A stretch of DNA of 64,000 bases from Microbispora amethystogenes (lineage in GTDB: Bacteria; Actinomycetota; Actinomycetes; Streptosporangiales; Streptosporangiaceae), in the NCBI RefSeq assembly GCF_016863015.1, contig NZ_BOOB01000003.1, positions 358,401-422,400 of the forward strand, written 5' to 3'. This document shows positions 19,061 to 27,700 of this stretch, in pieces. Position 1 is the stretch's first letter. Each line of letters begins with the position of its first letter. The notes below the pieces were generated by a model. It was not told the origin of the DNA and made no database searches. It was given only the letters and a program-made list of their open reading frames with translations. Position numbers and translations under genes: made by a program.

Positions 19061-20254
19061 GTGATCGAAGGGAGCGACCGCGAGGACGAGGCGTCCCCGC
19101 GGCTGATCCGGGGAGAGCGCGGCTGGTGGTTCCTGGGACCGGGCGGCATCGCCCGGCTCGGGGACGGGCATCTGACCCCGGCGCGCACGCTGCGCCCGGA
19201 CGTCGAGCGCGGGCTCCGCGAGCAGGGGCTGTTCACCGTACGCCCCAGTCGCAGCTACTCCCTGACCGTGCTGACGGCCACCGCGTGCAACCTGGGCTGC
19301 GCCTACTGCTTCCAGAACGTGGAGCAGGACGACGGCGGCACCAGGCCGCCGCGCATCGCCTCGGTCCGGCTGACCTCCGGCGTCATCGCCGAGATCCTCG
19401 ACTTCGTCGGGCGGCGCCAGGCGGAGTCGGGGCTGGACGGCCTCGTTCTCACCATCTTCGGCGGAGAGCCGCTGCTGAACCCGCGAGGCTGCCGTGAGCT
19501 GCTCGAACGCGCCGCCGGCTACGGGCTGCGCGACGCGGTCATGGTCTCCAACGGAACGCTGCTGACCGCGCGGGTGGCCCGGCAGCTCGCGGGCCTGGGG
19601 CTGCGGTCCGTACAGGTGACCTTCGACGGCGACCGGCCCGACCACGACCGGATCCGGGTGCGCAGGACGGGCGGCGGCACGTTCGACGCCATCGTGGGCG
19701 CCATGGCCGCCATGACGGAGGCCACCTCTGTCAGATGCGACCTGCGGGTCAACGTCTCCGCCCGGAACGTGGCGGGAATCGACGCGCTGGTCGAGCGGCT
19801 GGCCGCCGGGCTGGACCCGGCCCGGTGCTCCATCCACTTCGCCCGCGTCGGCGACGCCGGCGTCGGTTACGAGGAGACGCTGGCGTACTCCGACGATCTG
19901 GCGGACCGGTTCATCCGCTGGCAGCGCCGCGCGCTCGACCTCGGCTTCGCCGTACCCCGTCCCCACGTCCGGCGGCCCTGCAACGCGTGCTCCTACCGGG
20001 ACGGCAAGTACGGGGCGGTCGTCAACCCCGATGGCGGGCTGTACAGCAGCTGGACCACCGCGGGCAGACCCGGGTGGCGGGTGGGCACGGCCCGCGACGG
20101 CTACCTGCCCCGCGAGCGGACCGAGGACCTGTGGGCCACCTGCGAGGACACGTACGGCCGGCCGGACGACACGCGGGCGGCGGCGAGCTTCCGCGACCGG
20201 GTGGACGCGGCGCACCTCGACCACCTCAGCGCGACCGGCCGGCTGCGGGCATGA
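19061..20254 (+). CDS. Radical SAM/SPASM-like peptide-modifying enzyme
   Basis: 397 residues from GTG 19061, set by GGAGG 5 bases upstream. The radical SAM cluster motif CNLGCAYC has Cys76, Cys80 and Cys83; GGEPLL is the SAM-binding motif. Residues before 65 (RGERGWWFLGPGGIARLGDG) look like a small beta domain, possibly leader-binding. A C-terminal twitch/SPASM-like region keeps RRPCNACSYRDGKYGAVVNP and a late Cys (ATCEDTYG), so at least one auxiliary cluster is likely, though the usual seven-Cys SPASM pattern is incomplete. Probably forms a C-S or C-C crosslink in the neighbouring precursor. Its stop overlaps the next start (ATGA). Confidence 0.88.
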   Translation: MIEGSDREDEASPRLIRGERGWWFLGPGGIARLGDGHLTPARTLRPDVERGLREQGLFTVRPSRSYSLTVLTATACNLGCAYCFQNVEQDDGGTRPPRIASVRLTSGVIAEILDFVGRRQAESGLDGLVLTIFGGEPLLNPRGCRELLERAAGYGLRDAVMVSNGTLLTARVARQLAGLGLRSVQVTFDGDRPDHDRIRVRRTGGGTFDAIVGAMAAMTEATSVRCDLRVNVSARNVAGIDALVERLAAGLDPARCSIHFARVGDAGVGYEETLAYSDDLADRFIRWQRRALDLGFAVPRPHVRRPCNACSYRDGKYGAVVNPDGGLYSSWTTAGRPGWRVGTARDGYLPRERTEDLWATCEDTYGRPDDTRAAASFRDRVDAAHLDHLSATGRLRA

Positions 20255-22503
20255 TCGAGGGTCGCACCCGGGAGTATCCCGCCGCTCCCCGGGAGGACCG
20301 GTCCGAGGTGTTCCACGGCCACGCGGTGGTTGACCCGTACCGCTGGCTGGAGGACTCCGGCGACGAGCGGACCCGCGCGTGGACCGCGGCCCAGGACGCG
20401 CTGTTCGACGCGGAGCGGGCCGCGTGGCCGCACCTGGAGAAGTGGCGGATCGCGCTGGCCCGCCTGTACGCGTTCCCGCAGTCGTCGGCGCCCCGGCCCC
20501 GCGGGGACCGCGTCTTCTTCACGCACCGGGAGCCCGGCGGGGAACACCCGGTGCTGCTGGTCGCCGGACACGGCGCCGTACGGCCCCTGGTGGACCCGCT
20601 CTCCCTCGACCCGAGCGGGCGGACGGTGCTGGAGGCGTGGCATCCCTCCGTCGAAGGTGACCTGCTCGCCTTCCAGATGTCCGCGGACGGCCTGGAGGAC
20701 TGCGTGCTCCGGGTGGTCGACGTCGCGACCGGCGTCCTCGTGGACGGTCCCGTCGACCGTGTGCGGCGGACCCCGGTCGCCTGGCTGCCGGGCGGCCGGG
20801 CCTACTACTACGTGCGCCGCCTGGATCCCCGGCTCAATCCGGGGGAGGAGCGCTACCACCGGCGCGTCTACCTGCACCGGGTGGGCGCGGACCCGGACGA
20901 CGACGTCCTCGTCTTCGGTGAGGGCCGGGAGAAGACGAGCTTCTACACCGTCGCCGTCACACCGGACGGCCGCTGGCTGAGCGTCTCGTCCACCCTCGGC
21001 ACCCGTCCCGCGACCGATCTGTGGCTCGCCGACCTGGCCGGCCCGGCAGACGTGACCGGCTTGGACGGTCTGGCCGGTGCTCCCGGCCGGCCCCGGTTGC
21101 GCGCCGTGCGGACGGGCACGCCCGCCCGCAGCAGGCTTCACATCGCCCCCGGCACGGCGCCCGGCGACCCGATCTGGCTGCGTACGGATCTGGACGCCCC
21201 CCGGGGACGGATCGTGGTGACCACCGCCGCGGACACCGATACCGCCGGCGCCGTCGAGGAACGGTGGCGCACACTCGTCCCTGAGCGGCCGGACGCGGTG
21301 CTGGAGGACTTCGCGCCGCTGCGCGACCCGGCGCTGCCGCGTCCGCTCGCGCTGGTCTCCTGGACCCGCCACGCCGTGTCCGAGATCACCCTGCACGACC
21401 TCGCCGACGGCCGGGAACTGGCCGAGGTGCCGCTGCCGGGCAGGGGCACCATCGGCCGGTTCGCCACGCGGCCGGAGGGCGGACACGAGGTCTGGTTCGG
21501 CTACCACGACCACGTCACGCCGCCGAGGGTGCTGCGCTACGACGCGCGTACGGGGACGCTGGAGACCTGGCCGTGCCCGGCGGCCCCCGCCACGGCACCT
21601 CCGACGCGGACGCCCGGCCCGTCTCGGCCGCCGGGTGTCTCCCCGGCGTCGGTCCCGTCTTCTTCCGCCACCCTTTCCCCGGCGCCGGAGCCGGGCTCGG
21701 TGACGACCACGCAGGTCGCCTTCCCGTCCCGGGACGGCACCGCGGTGCGGATGTTCGTCCTCTCGCCGTACGGCGTGCCGGACCGCCGGCGCCCGGCGAT
21801 CCTCACCGGCTACGGCGGCTTCGGCACCTCCATGACCCCCGTCTACACGCCGCAGGCGCTGGCCTGGGTCCGGGCCGGCGGGGTCTACGCGATCGCGTGC
21901 CTGCGCGGCGGGGGAGAGGAAGGCGAGGAGTGGCACCGCGCCGGGATGGGCCCGCGCAAGCAGACCGTCTTCGACGACTTCGACGCCGCCACCGATCTGC
22001 TGATCGGCCGGGGCTGGACCGCCCCCGACCGCCTCGGTGTCCTGGGGGAGTCCAACGGGGGGCTGCTCGCCGCCGCGGCGCTCACCCAGCATCCGGACAA
22101 GTACGCCGCGGTCGTCTGCGTCGCGCCGCTGCTGGACATGCTCGCCTCCGAGCGGCTGGGCATGGGCCCGAGCTGGCGGGCGGAGTACGGCAGCGTGCGC
22201 GACCCCGGGGAGTTCCGCGCGCTGCTGGCCTACTCGCCCTACCACCGGGTGCGCGAGGGCCTGCCGTACCCGCCGGTGCTGTTCGCCGTCGCCGACGGCG
22301 ACACCCGGGTGGACCCGGGCCACTCGCGCAAGATGTGCGCCCTGCTGCAGCACGCGTCGGCCGGCCCGGGCCCCGTGCTGCACCGGCTGGACCGGGGCGT
22401 CGGCCACGGCGCCGGTGCCGCGTCCACGCAGCTCGCGCTGCTCGCCGACGTCGTCGCCTTCCTCGCGCGGCACTGCGGCCTCGACCCGGTGGGCCTGCCG
22501 TGA
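20251..22503 (+). CDS. Prolyl oligopeptidase (S9A), probable leader peptidase or peptide-processing enzyme
   Basis: 750 residues. N-terminal propeller (AVVDPYRWLEDSGDERTRAW, WLPGGRAYYYVRRLDP) and C-terminal alpha/beta hydrolase: ILTGYGGFGTSMTP, RGGGEEGEEWHRAGM, catalytic Ser601 in GESNGGLL, Asp in DGDTRV (682-687), His719 in GVGHGAG. It cuts after proline in short peptides. The precursor has a Pro just before its hydrophobic core. A Pro/Ser/Thr insert at about 445-485 (SRPPGVSPASVPSSSATLSP) separates the two domains. ATGA overlap with the radical SAM gene. Confidence 0.92.
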   Translation: MIEGRTREYPAAPREDRSEVFHGHAVVDPYRWLEDSGDERTRAWTAAQDALFDAERAAWPHLEKWRIALARLYAFPQSSAPRPRGDRVFFTHREPGGEHPVLLVAGHGAVRPLVDPLSLDPSGRTVLEAWHPSVEGDLLAFQMSADGLEDCVLRVVDVATGVLVDGPVDRVRRTPVAWLPGGRAYYYVRRLDPRLNPGEERYHRRVYLHRVGADPDDDVLVFGEGREKTSFYTVAVTPDGRWLSVSSTLGTRPATDLWLADLAGPADVTGLDGLAGAPGRPRLRAVRTGTPARSRLHIAPGTAPGDPIWLRTDLDAPRGRIVVTTAADTDTAGAVEERWRTLVPERPDAVLEDFAPLRDPALPRPLALVSWTRHAVSEITLHDLADGRELAEVPLPGRGTIGRFATRPEGGHEVWFGYHDHVTPPRVLRYDARTGTLETWPCPAAPATAPPTRTPGPSRPPGVSPASVPSSSATLSPAPEPGSVTTTQVAFPSRDGTAVRMFVLSPYGVPDRRRPAILTGYGGFGTSMTPVYTPQALAWVRAGGVYAIACLRGGGEEGEEWHRAGMGPRKQTVFDDFDAATDLLIGRGWTAPDRLGVLGESNGGLLAAAALTQHPDKYAAVVCVAPLLDMLASERLGMGPSWRAEYGSVRDPGEFRALLAYSPYHRVREGLPYPPVLFAVADGDTRVDPGHSRKMCALLQHASAGPGPVLHRLDRGVGHGAGAASTQLALLADVVAFLARHCGLDPVGLP

Positions 22504-23864
22504 ACGTCCTCCTCTGCCCGTTCAGCGACGCCGGCTACCTCTACCCCGCCCTCGCGGTCGGCCGGCAGCTCCGCCGGCGCGGGCACGCCGTCTTCCCCCT
22601 CGTCCGGCCCGGCGCGGCCGGCGTCGCGGGTGAGGCGGGATTCGCCGCGCTGGACGCGCAGGAGTACGGCGGAGTCCGCGCCTTCTCGGTCGCCTGGTGG
22701 GGCGAGACCGGCGCCGTCCAGTACCGGGCCGTGACCCGCGCGGCCCGCGAGGTCCGGGCCGACGCGCTGGTCACCTCGATCCTCTGTCATGGCGCGATCC
22801 TCGCCGCCGAGGCGCTCGACCTGCCGGTGGTGGTGCTGGGCTTCGCGGCGCACCTGTGGACGTACGGCCGCGGCGGCGAAGGGGAGCGGCACGGGGGCGC
22901 CGTCACGCGGGAGCTGCGGCTGCTGGAGCTGCTGCGCCTCTACGGCCTCACGCGGGAGCGGGCCGGGTTGCCGCCCCGCCGGGACCTGCGGCGGGACCTT
23001 CCGCTGATCGGGTCGGGCCTGCTGCTCCGCGGCGACCCGGCGCTGGAGCATCCGGGGGCGGAGCTGCCCGAGGGGGTGCGCCACGTGGGGCCGTGCGCGT
23101 GGGAGCCCGCCGCCGACCCGGCCGCGCTGCACCGGCTGACCGGGCAGGTGCGCCGGGTCGGGAAACCCGTCGTGTACGTGCATCTGGGCCGGGTGTTCGG
23201 CGGAGAGAGCATGTGGCCCCGGCTGAACGCGACGTTCACCGGCGGCCCGTTCCAGGCCGTGGTCGAGCGGGGCCGCTCCGGCGAGCCGCGGCCCGCCCCG
23301 GGAGCGGACGTCGTCGTGGTGCGCGAACCCTGGATGGGACCCCTGATCGAGCTGTCCGACGTGGTGCTGACGAACGGCACCTCGTCGCCCGTCCTGGCCG
23401 CGCTCATGCGGGAAAGGCCCCTGGCCGTCGCGCCGATCGGCTCGGAGCAGCCACTGCTGTCCGAGGCGTGCGTACGGGCCGGGGTGGCGGTCGGGTTTCC
23501 CCCGGGCCCGGGCCCGGCGGGCGACGGCGTCGCGGCGCTCGGCACCGCGTACGCGGGCGGGCTGGGCGAGCGCGTGCGGGAGCTCGGCGCGCGCCTGAAC
23601 GCCTCCGGCGGCGCCGCCGCTGCCGCCGACGCGGTGGTCGCCGCCGCCTGTTCGGCGAGGGCGTCCGCGCACGACGGCCGACCGGCCGAGGCCGTCACGG
23701 CCACGGTGCCGGACGGGCCGCTGCGAACTGACATCGGTGCCGCGCCTTCCGGTGCGGCCCTCGCCGGTGCCGCGTCACCCGCACACGTAACGGTCGAGGG
23801 CGGCGGGTGGGCTCACGCCTCCGCCGCTTCCGACGGCATCGGCCCAGACAGAGGTGACCCATGA
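22500..23864 (+). CDS. GT1/MGT-like glycosyltransferase
   Basis: 454 residues from GTG 22500, which overlaps the peptidase stop. GT-B start VNVLLCPFSDAGYLYPALAV, LRRRGHAVFPLV, then HLGRVFGG, MGPLIELSDVVLTNGTSSPV and ERPLAVAPIGSEQPLLSEAC, the positions where macrolide and UDP-glucuronosyl-type transferases bind the nucleotide sugar. The donor-loop His/Asn-Gly motif is only partly conserved. The last 70 residues are Ala/Gly-rich and poorly ordered. In this operon it likely glycosylates the modified peptide, but that is inference from position. Confidence 0.8.
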   Translation: MNVLLCPFSDAGYLYPALAVGRQLRRRGHAVFPLVRPGAAGVAGEAGFAALDAQEYGGVRAFSVAWWGETGAVQYRAVTRAAREVRADALVTSILCHGAILAAEALDLPVVVLGFAAHLWTYGRGGEGERHGGAVTRELRLLELLRLYGLTRERAGLPPRRDLRRDLPLIGSGLLLRGDPALEHPGAELPEGVRHVGPCAWEPAADPAALHRLTGQVRRVGKPVVYVHLGRVFGGESMWPRLNATFTGGPFQAVVERGRSGEPRPAPGADVVVVREPWMGPLIELSDVVLTNGTSSPVLAALMRERPLAVAPIGSEQPLLSEACVRAGVAVGFPPGPGPAGDGVAALGTAYAGGLGERVRELGARLNASGGAAAAADAVVAAACSARASAHDGRPAEAVTATVPDGPLRTDIGAAPSGAALAGAASPAHVTVEGGGWAHASAASDGIGPDRGDP

Positions 23865-25120
23865 GCGAACCCGCGCCCCTGCGGCGCAACACGCGCTTCC
23901 AGTTCCTGTGGCTGGGCTCGGTGACGTCGGAGCTGGGCTCCTCGCTGACCGGGCTCGCCCTGCCGCTGCTGATCCTGGCCGTCACCGGCTCCGCCGCGCT
24001 GGCCGGGCTCGCCGCCGCCTGCCGCATCGCCACCGGGATCCTCGTCTCGCTTCCCGCTGGGGTGTGGGTGGACCGGTGGGACAGGCGCCGGATCCTGCTG
24101 TGCGCCGAGGGGGTGCGGGCGGTGGCCATGGCCACCCTCGTGGCGGCGGTCCTCGCCGACCGGGTGACGATGGGGCACGTGATCGCCGTGGCCGTGACCA
24201 ACGGGGCCGCGGACGCGTTCTTCCGGCCCGCCCGCGACGCGGCCATCCGCGCGGTCGTCCCCGCGAGCCAGCTCATGTCGGCGTACGCGCAGGACGAGGC
24301 GCGCGGCCACGCGACGGTCCTCGCGGGACCGCCGCTCGGCGGGTTCCTGTTCGGCCTGGGCCGGGTCGTCCCGTTCGCCGTGGACGCGGTCACCTACGTC
24401 GTCTCGCTGGTGTGCGTGCTGCTGGCCAGGGTCCCGCGACGGCCCGCGAATGTCGAGGGCTCCGGCAGGACCCGGATGCGGGCGGACATCGCGGAGGCGG
24501 CCCGCTGGCTGTGGCATCGGCCCCCGCTGCGGGCGGCGCTGGGTTTCTCCCTGGTCGCCAACCTCGCCGCCAACGCGCTGCTGCTGCCGGTGGTCGTGCT
24601 GGTCGGCTCCCGCGGCGGCGATGGCGCGGTGACCGGGATGGTTCTCGCGGGCCTGGGGCTGGGCGGTCTGCTCGGAGCCGCCCTGTCGGCGAAGATCGGC
24701 GCCCTGCTGCCGCCCGGCAAGCTGATGCTGGTGGTGGTCGGCGTGTTCGCGCTCGCGATATGCGCGACCACCCTCCCGTTCGGCGCCTACTGGCCCGCGG
24801 CCCCGCTCATCCTGGCGATGATCGCGGCTCCGGCGCTCAACGTGGTTCTGCGCGTGCTCGTGGCGACGCTCGTGCCGGACGCGATGATGGGCCGGCTGGT
24901 CTCGCTGCTCCAGGTGGCGACCATGGGTCTGGCCCCGCTCGGGCCGTTGCTGGGCGGTGTCCTGGCCGACCGTGCCGGCGGCGTCGGCGCGCTGCTCGCG
25001 ATCGGCGGCTCGCTCGCCGTGTGCTGCGTCCTGGCCGCGACGAGTGCCACGCTGCGCGGGCTCGAAGGCGCCCCGGAGGCGGCCGTGCCGGTCGAGGCGA
25101 TGCCCGCTGAGGCGACATAG
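23861..25120 (+). CDS. MFS exporter (DHA3-like), probable peptide efflux pump
   Basis: 419 residues with about 12 hydrophobic helices. LWLGSVTSELGSSLTGLALP at the N-terminus and GVWVDRWDRRRILLCAEGVR between helices 2 and 3 (MFS motif A) place it with macrolide/multidrug exporters of the DHA3 type. Its ATG overlaps the glycosyltransferase stop. As last gene of the operon it most likely exports the finished product or gives self-resistance. A strong terminator follows. Confidence 0.9.
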   Translation: MSEPAPLRRNTRFQFLWLGSVTSELGSSLTGLALPLLILAVTGSAALAGLAAACRIATGILVSLPAGVWVDRWDRRRILLCAEGVRAVAMATLVAAVLADRVTMGHVIAVAVTNGAADAFFRPARDAAIRAVVPASQLMSAYAQDEARGHATVLAGPPLGGFLFGLGRVVPFAVDAVTYVVSLVCVLLARVPRRPANVEGSGRTRMRADIAEAARWLWHRPPLRAALGFSLVANLAANALLLPVVVLVGSRGGDGAVTGMVLAGLGLGGLLGAALSAKIGALLPPGKLMLVVVGVFALAICATTLPFGAYWPAAPLILAMIAAPALNVVLRVLVATLVPDAMMGRLVSLLQVATMGLAPLGPLLGGVLADRAGGVGALLAIGGSLAVCCVLAATSATLRGLEGAPEAAVPVEAMPAEAT

Positions 25121-25140
25121 GCAGGCTGGGGCGGGACCGG

Positions 25141-25189
25141 GAACTCGTCGGGCCTCGCGGGAGTGTCTCCCGCGAGGCCCGACGAGTTC
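25141..25189 (+). terminator. Long perfect hairpin closing the RiPP operon
   Basis: A 23-base arm (25141-25163) is perfectly complementary to 25167-25189 around the loop TGT. It lies 20 bases after the exporter stop and 21 bases from the stop of the convergent small membrane gene. Confidence 0.9.
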
Positions 25190-25209
25190 TCCAGAGGGGA
25201 ATGACCGGG

Positions 25210-25398
25210 TCAGCGACGGACGCGTCCCCCGCGCCAGCTGCCGCGGTTGACGCCCGCGGTGCCGACGCCGGCCTGGTGCAGGGCGAGCAGGCACAGGCCG
25301 AGGGCGATCAGCGCGGTCATGCCGATGCCGATACTCGCGTTGAGGAGGTCGAGGAGGAAGGCGATCCCGAAGACGATCGCCGCGGCGATGGCGAGCAT
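25210..25398 (-). CDS. Small two-helix membrane protein
   Basis: 62 residues: two hydrophobic segments (MLAIAAAIVFGIAFLLDLL and GMTALIALGLCLLALHQAG) and a basic tail ending RGGRVRR. Small membrane proteins of this kind are widespread in actinobacteria; no function is known. 7 bases downstream of the next gene on the same strand, so probably the last gene of that transcript. Confidence 0.7.
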   Translation of the reverse strand: MLAIAAAIVFGIAFLLDLLNASIGIGMTALIALGLCLLALHQAGVGTAGVNRGSWRGGRVRR

Positions 25399-25405
25399 TG
25401 TTACC

Positions 25406-26434
25406 TCACTTCCGGGTCAACTGGGCAAGTAACGTGCGGTACTCGTGCAGGGCCAGGCGCAGCGCCTCGGTGTCGCCCCGCTCGTTGTCCTTCCACTGGC
25501 CGAGCAGTGCCTCACGGCGGGAGGTGAAGGCCGACAGGGCCTCCTCCACCAGCGCGTCCGCCTGCTCGACCGACTGACGAGGATCGTCGACGAACCCCGA
25601 CTTGATCTCACGCCACCGGCCTTCCAGCGCGTCGTCCAGAACGGCCCCCGTGCCCGGGGCGTTCGTGGTCGCGGCCGGGTAGGCCACCGGCCCGTCGAGG
25701 GTTCCGGCGGTGTCCGGGGTGGTGGCGTACGCGGTGTCCTGGGTGGCGGGATAGGCCACCGGCCCGTCGGCGGCGGTGTCCGCGGACGTCAGGGCGTCCT
25801 GGTCCGCGCCGGGGGTGGTCACGTCGTCGCCGACGCCGTGGTGCACATCGTGGCTCCGCCGGTCTTCGTAGCTGCCGGCCGCGTCGCCGTCGGCGGTGGA
25901 GTAGCCGGCGGGCTCGTACCCGGCCGAGGCGCCAGTCTCGGCGTCGCCGGTCCGGTCGCCCGCGACGAGGACGTCGCCCTCGACACCGTCCCGGCGGGAG
26001 TCGCGGCGCGAGTCATGAACCGAGCCATGCGGCGACTCTTCGGACGACGTGAGGACGTCGTCGCCCGCCTGGCCGTGCGCGTTCCGGAACCGGTCGTCGG
26101 CGCGGTCCGCTTCGTCCCTGTCCGCATAGTCCGCGTGGTCAGGGTCGTCGCCGGTGCCCCGCACGGCGCCGTCGCCGTACGCGGTGTCGTCGGTGGTGGT
26201 GCCCGTGGCGGTGTCCGGGGTGGTGTCCGTGTCCTGGACCGCGCCGTCCCGGTAGCCGGCGACGTACGCGTCGCTGGGTGCGTAGACCGGGCCGGGACCC
26301 TCGTGCTCGTCCCGCCTGGCGTCGTCGAGCGCCCGCTCGCGGCGAGCCTCCTCCTCCAGGGGTTCGGGGGTCTCGGGAGTCGGCTGCTCGGCGACCTCGT
26401 CGCGCTGGTCGTATCGGTTCGTCCGCATGGTCAT
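25406..26434 (-). CDS. Low-complexity acidic protein with a C-terminal conserved helical domain
   Basis: 342 residues from ATG 26434, which overlaps the stop of the upstream gene (ATGA); a much longer open frame upstream lies over that gene and is rejected. Residues 1-240 are rich in Asp, Thr, Gly and Tyr with imperfect repeats (for instance GPVAYPA occurs twice). The last 90 residues (RWREIKSGFVDDPRQSVEQA, DALVEEALSAF, LRLALHEYRTLLAQL) form a helical domain related to the one in the upstream gene. Likely cytoplasmic or envelope-associated; function unknown. Confidence 0.7.
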   Translation of the reverse strand: MTMRTNRYDQRDEVAEQPTPETPEPLEEEARRERALDDARRDEHEGPGPVYAPSDAYVAGYRDGAVQDTDTTPDTATGTTTDDTAYGDGAVRGTGDDPDHADYADRDEADRADDRFRNAHGQAGDDVLTSSEESPHGSVHDSRRDSRRDGVEGDVLVAGDRTGDAETGASAGYEPAGYSTADGDAAGSYEDRRSHDVHHGVGDDVTTPGADQDALTSADTAADGPVAYPATQDTAYATTPDTAGTLDGPVAYPAATTNAPGTGAVLDDALEGRWREIKSGFVDDPRQSVEQADALVEEALSAFTSRREALLGQWKDNERGDTEALRLALHEYRTLLAQLTRK

Positions 26435-27150
26435 CGCCCCGCATTCCGCACGTCGGCCCGGCGGCCGTTCACCGGGACGCCGTCGTAGTCGTCGTAGTCG
26501 TCGGTCGTGTAGGCGGTGCCGTTCCGCGCGGCGCCGTCGGCGTCCACATGGCCGTTGGCGTGGCTGTTCACGTGTCCGTTCGTGTGGCTGTTCACGTGGC
26601 CGTTCACGGGAGCGTCGGCGCCGTCGCCGAGAAGCTCCTGGAACAGCGCCCGGTAGTGGACCATCGCCTGACGGAGCTCTTCGGTGGTGGCGTCCTGGCG
26701 GGCGGCCCGGCTGCTGATCTCGTGGGCGTTGCGGTAGTGGTCCAGAGTGGTCGCGTGGGCCACCGACAGGTCGCTCAGCCGCTGCTCGAAGTCGTCCGTC
26801 GGGTAGCCGCGCGCCGCCATGACCGCGGTGACCAGGGCGTCCGCCTCGGTGACGGCGAACCCGGGAGCGTCGACGAAGTGCTCCTGCACGTCGGTCCACT
26901 TCCGCGAGTACTCGTCCCGGGTGTGCGGGTCGAGCGGGCGGATGTCCAGCTCGGCGTGGCGCTCCTCGCGGGCGCGCAGCTCCTGCTCGGCCTCCTTGCG
27001 GCTGTCGCTCTCCCGTACGGCCCGGTCGTACTCGGGGCCGAACCGGTCCTGCAGGTGGCGCCGGCGGTTGCGCGCGGACACCAGGTAGCCGACTGCCAGG
27101 ATCACCAGCACGGCGACGATCGCGACGGCCACCCATGCTACGGCGGTCAT
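26431..27150 (-). CDS. Single-pass membrane protein with helical domain and NGHVNSH repeats
   Basis: 239 residues. One N-terminal transmembrane helix (VAWVAVAIVAVLVILAVGYL), a basic stretch (SARNRRRHL), then a conserved helical domain about 50-170 (YSRKWTDVQEHFVDAPGFAV, TEADALVTAVM, LRQAMVHYRALFQELLG) also found at the end of the next gene. At 180-205 a short tandem repeat of the form NGHVNSH is iterated about three times. The pair is arranged as an operon with the small membrane gene. Function not known to me. Confidence 0.72.
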   Translation of the reverse strand: MTAVAWVAVAIVAVLVILAVGYLVSARNRRRHLQDRFGPEYDRAVRESDSRKEAEQELRAREERHAELDIRPLDPHTRDEYSRKWTDVQEHFVDAPGFAVTEADALVTAVMAARGYPTDDFEQRLSDLSVAHATTLDHYRNAHEISSRAARQDATTEELRQAMVHYRALFQELLGDGADAPVNGHVNSHTNGHVNSHANGHVDADGAARNGTAYTTDDYDDYDGVPVNGRRADVRNAGR

Positions 27151-27268
27151 ATCTGCCTCCAGGGGTGAGTGCGTTGTTCATCCGCACTGCCCGGGAATAC
27201 GCGCTTCACGCATTGCGTAATCGCGGATTCTGCGGGTAAAGGGCCGTTGACCAGCAGAGGAGGTTGCC

Positions 27269-27607
27269 ATGGGCTTCGGGGCCAGTCTCGCCTTCATCGC
27301 GGTCGGCGCGGTTCTCGCGTTCGCCGTCAAATGGGACGTTCCTGGAATCGACCTGCAGATGATCGGGTGGATTCTCATGCTCGTGGGCATCGCCGGCATG
27401 GTGCTCACCAGTCGCTACACCCGCCGGCCGCGGGTGGCGGAGGAGACGGTGGAGACCATCGAGCCGGACACGATGTACACCGTGGATCCGGCGGCCGAGC
27501 CGCACACCCACGTGCGCGAGACCGAGACGCACAGCACCGTCCACCCGGGGGAGCGCCGCGTGCACGTGCGCGAGGAGACCACGCCCCTTCCGCGTGACGG
27601 CGTCTGA
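27269..27607 (+). CDS. DUF6458-like small membrane protein
   Basis: 112 residues. Two transmembrane helices (GASLAFIAVGAVLAFAV and QMIGWILMLVGIAGMVLTS) enclose the short extracellular motif KWDVPGIDL, the pattern of the actinobacterial DUF6458 family. The hydrophilic tail is rich in Glu, Thr and His (TETHSTVHPGERRVHV). AGAGGAGG lies 7 bases before the ATG. Divergent from the gene ending its leader at 27150. Confidence 0.75.
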   Translation: MGFGASLAFIAVGAVLAFAVKWDVPGIDLQMIGWILMLVGIAGMVLTSRYTRRPRVAEETVETIEPDTMYTVDPAAEPHTHVRETETHSTVHPGERRVHVREETTPLPRDGV

Positions 27608-27700
27608 GCCTGGGCGAGCCGGGACGCGTCCATGGACAGGTGAATGTCACCGGTCCCTTGTCCGCGGCCTGGCCTGCGCCTCCCGGGCCAGGCGGGTCGC

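Noticed and set aside
20101..22473. 790-codon open frame on the minus strand
   Set aside because: It is antisense to the prolyl oligopeptidase, which has all catalytic motifs; composition is typical of antisense high-GC frames.
22239..23672. 477-codon open frame on the minus strand
   Set aside because: It is antisense to the glycosyltransferase, with no motif and no start signal.
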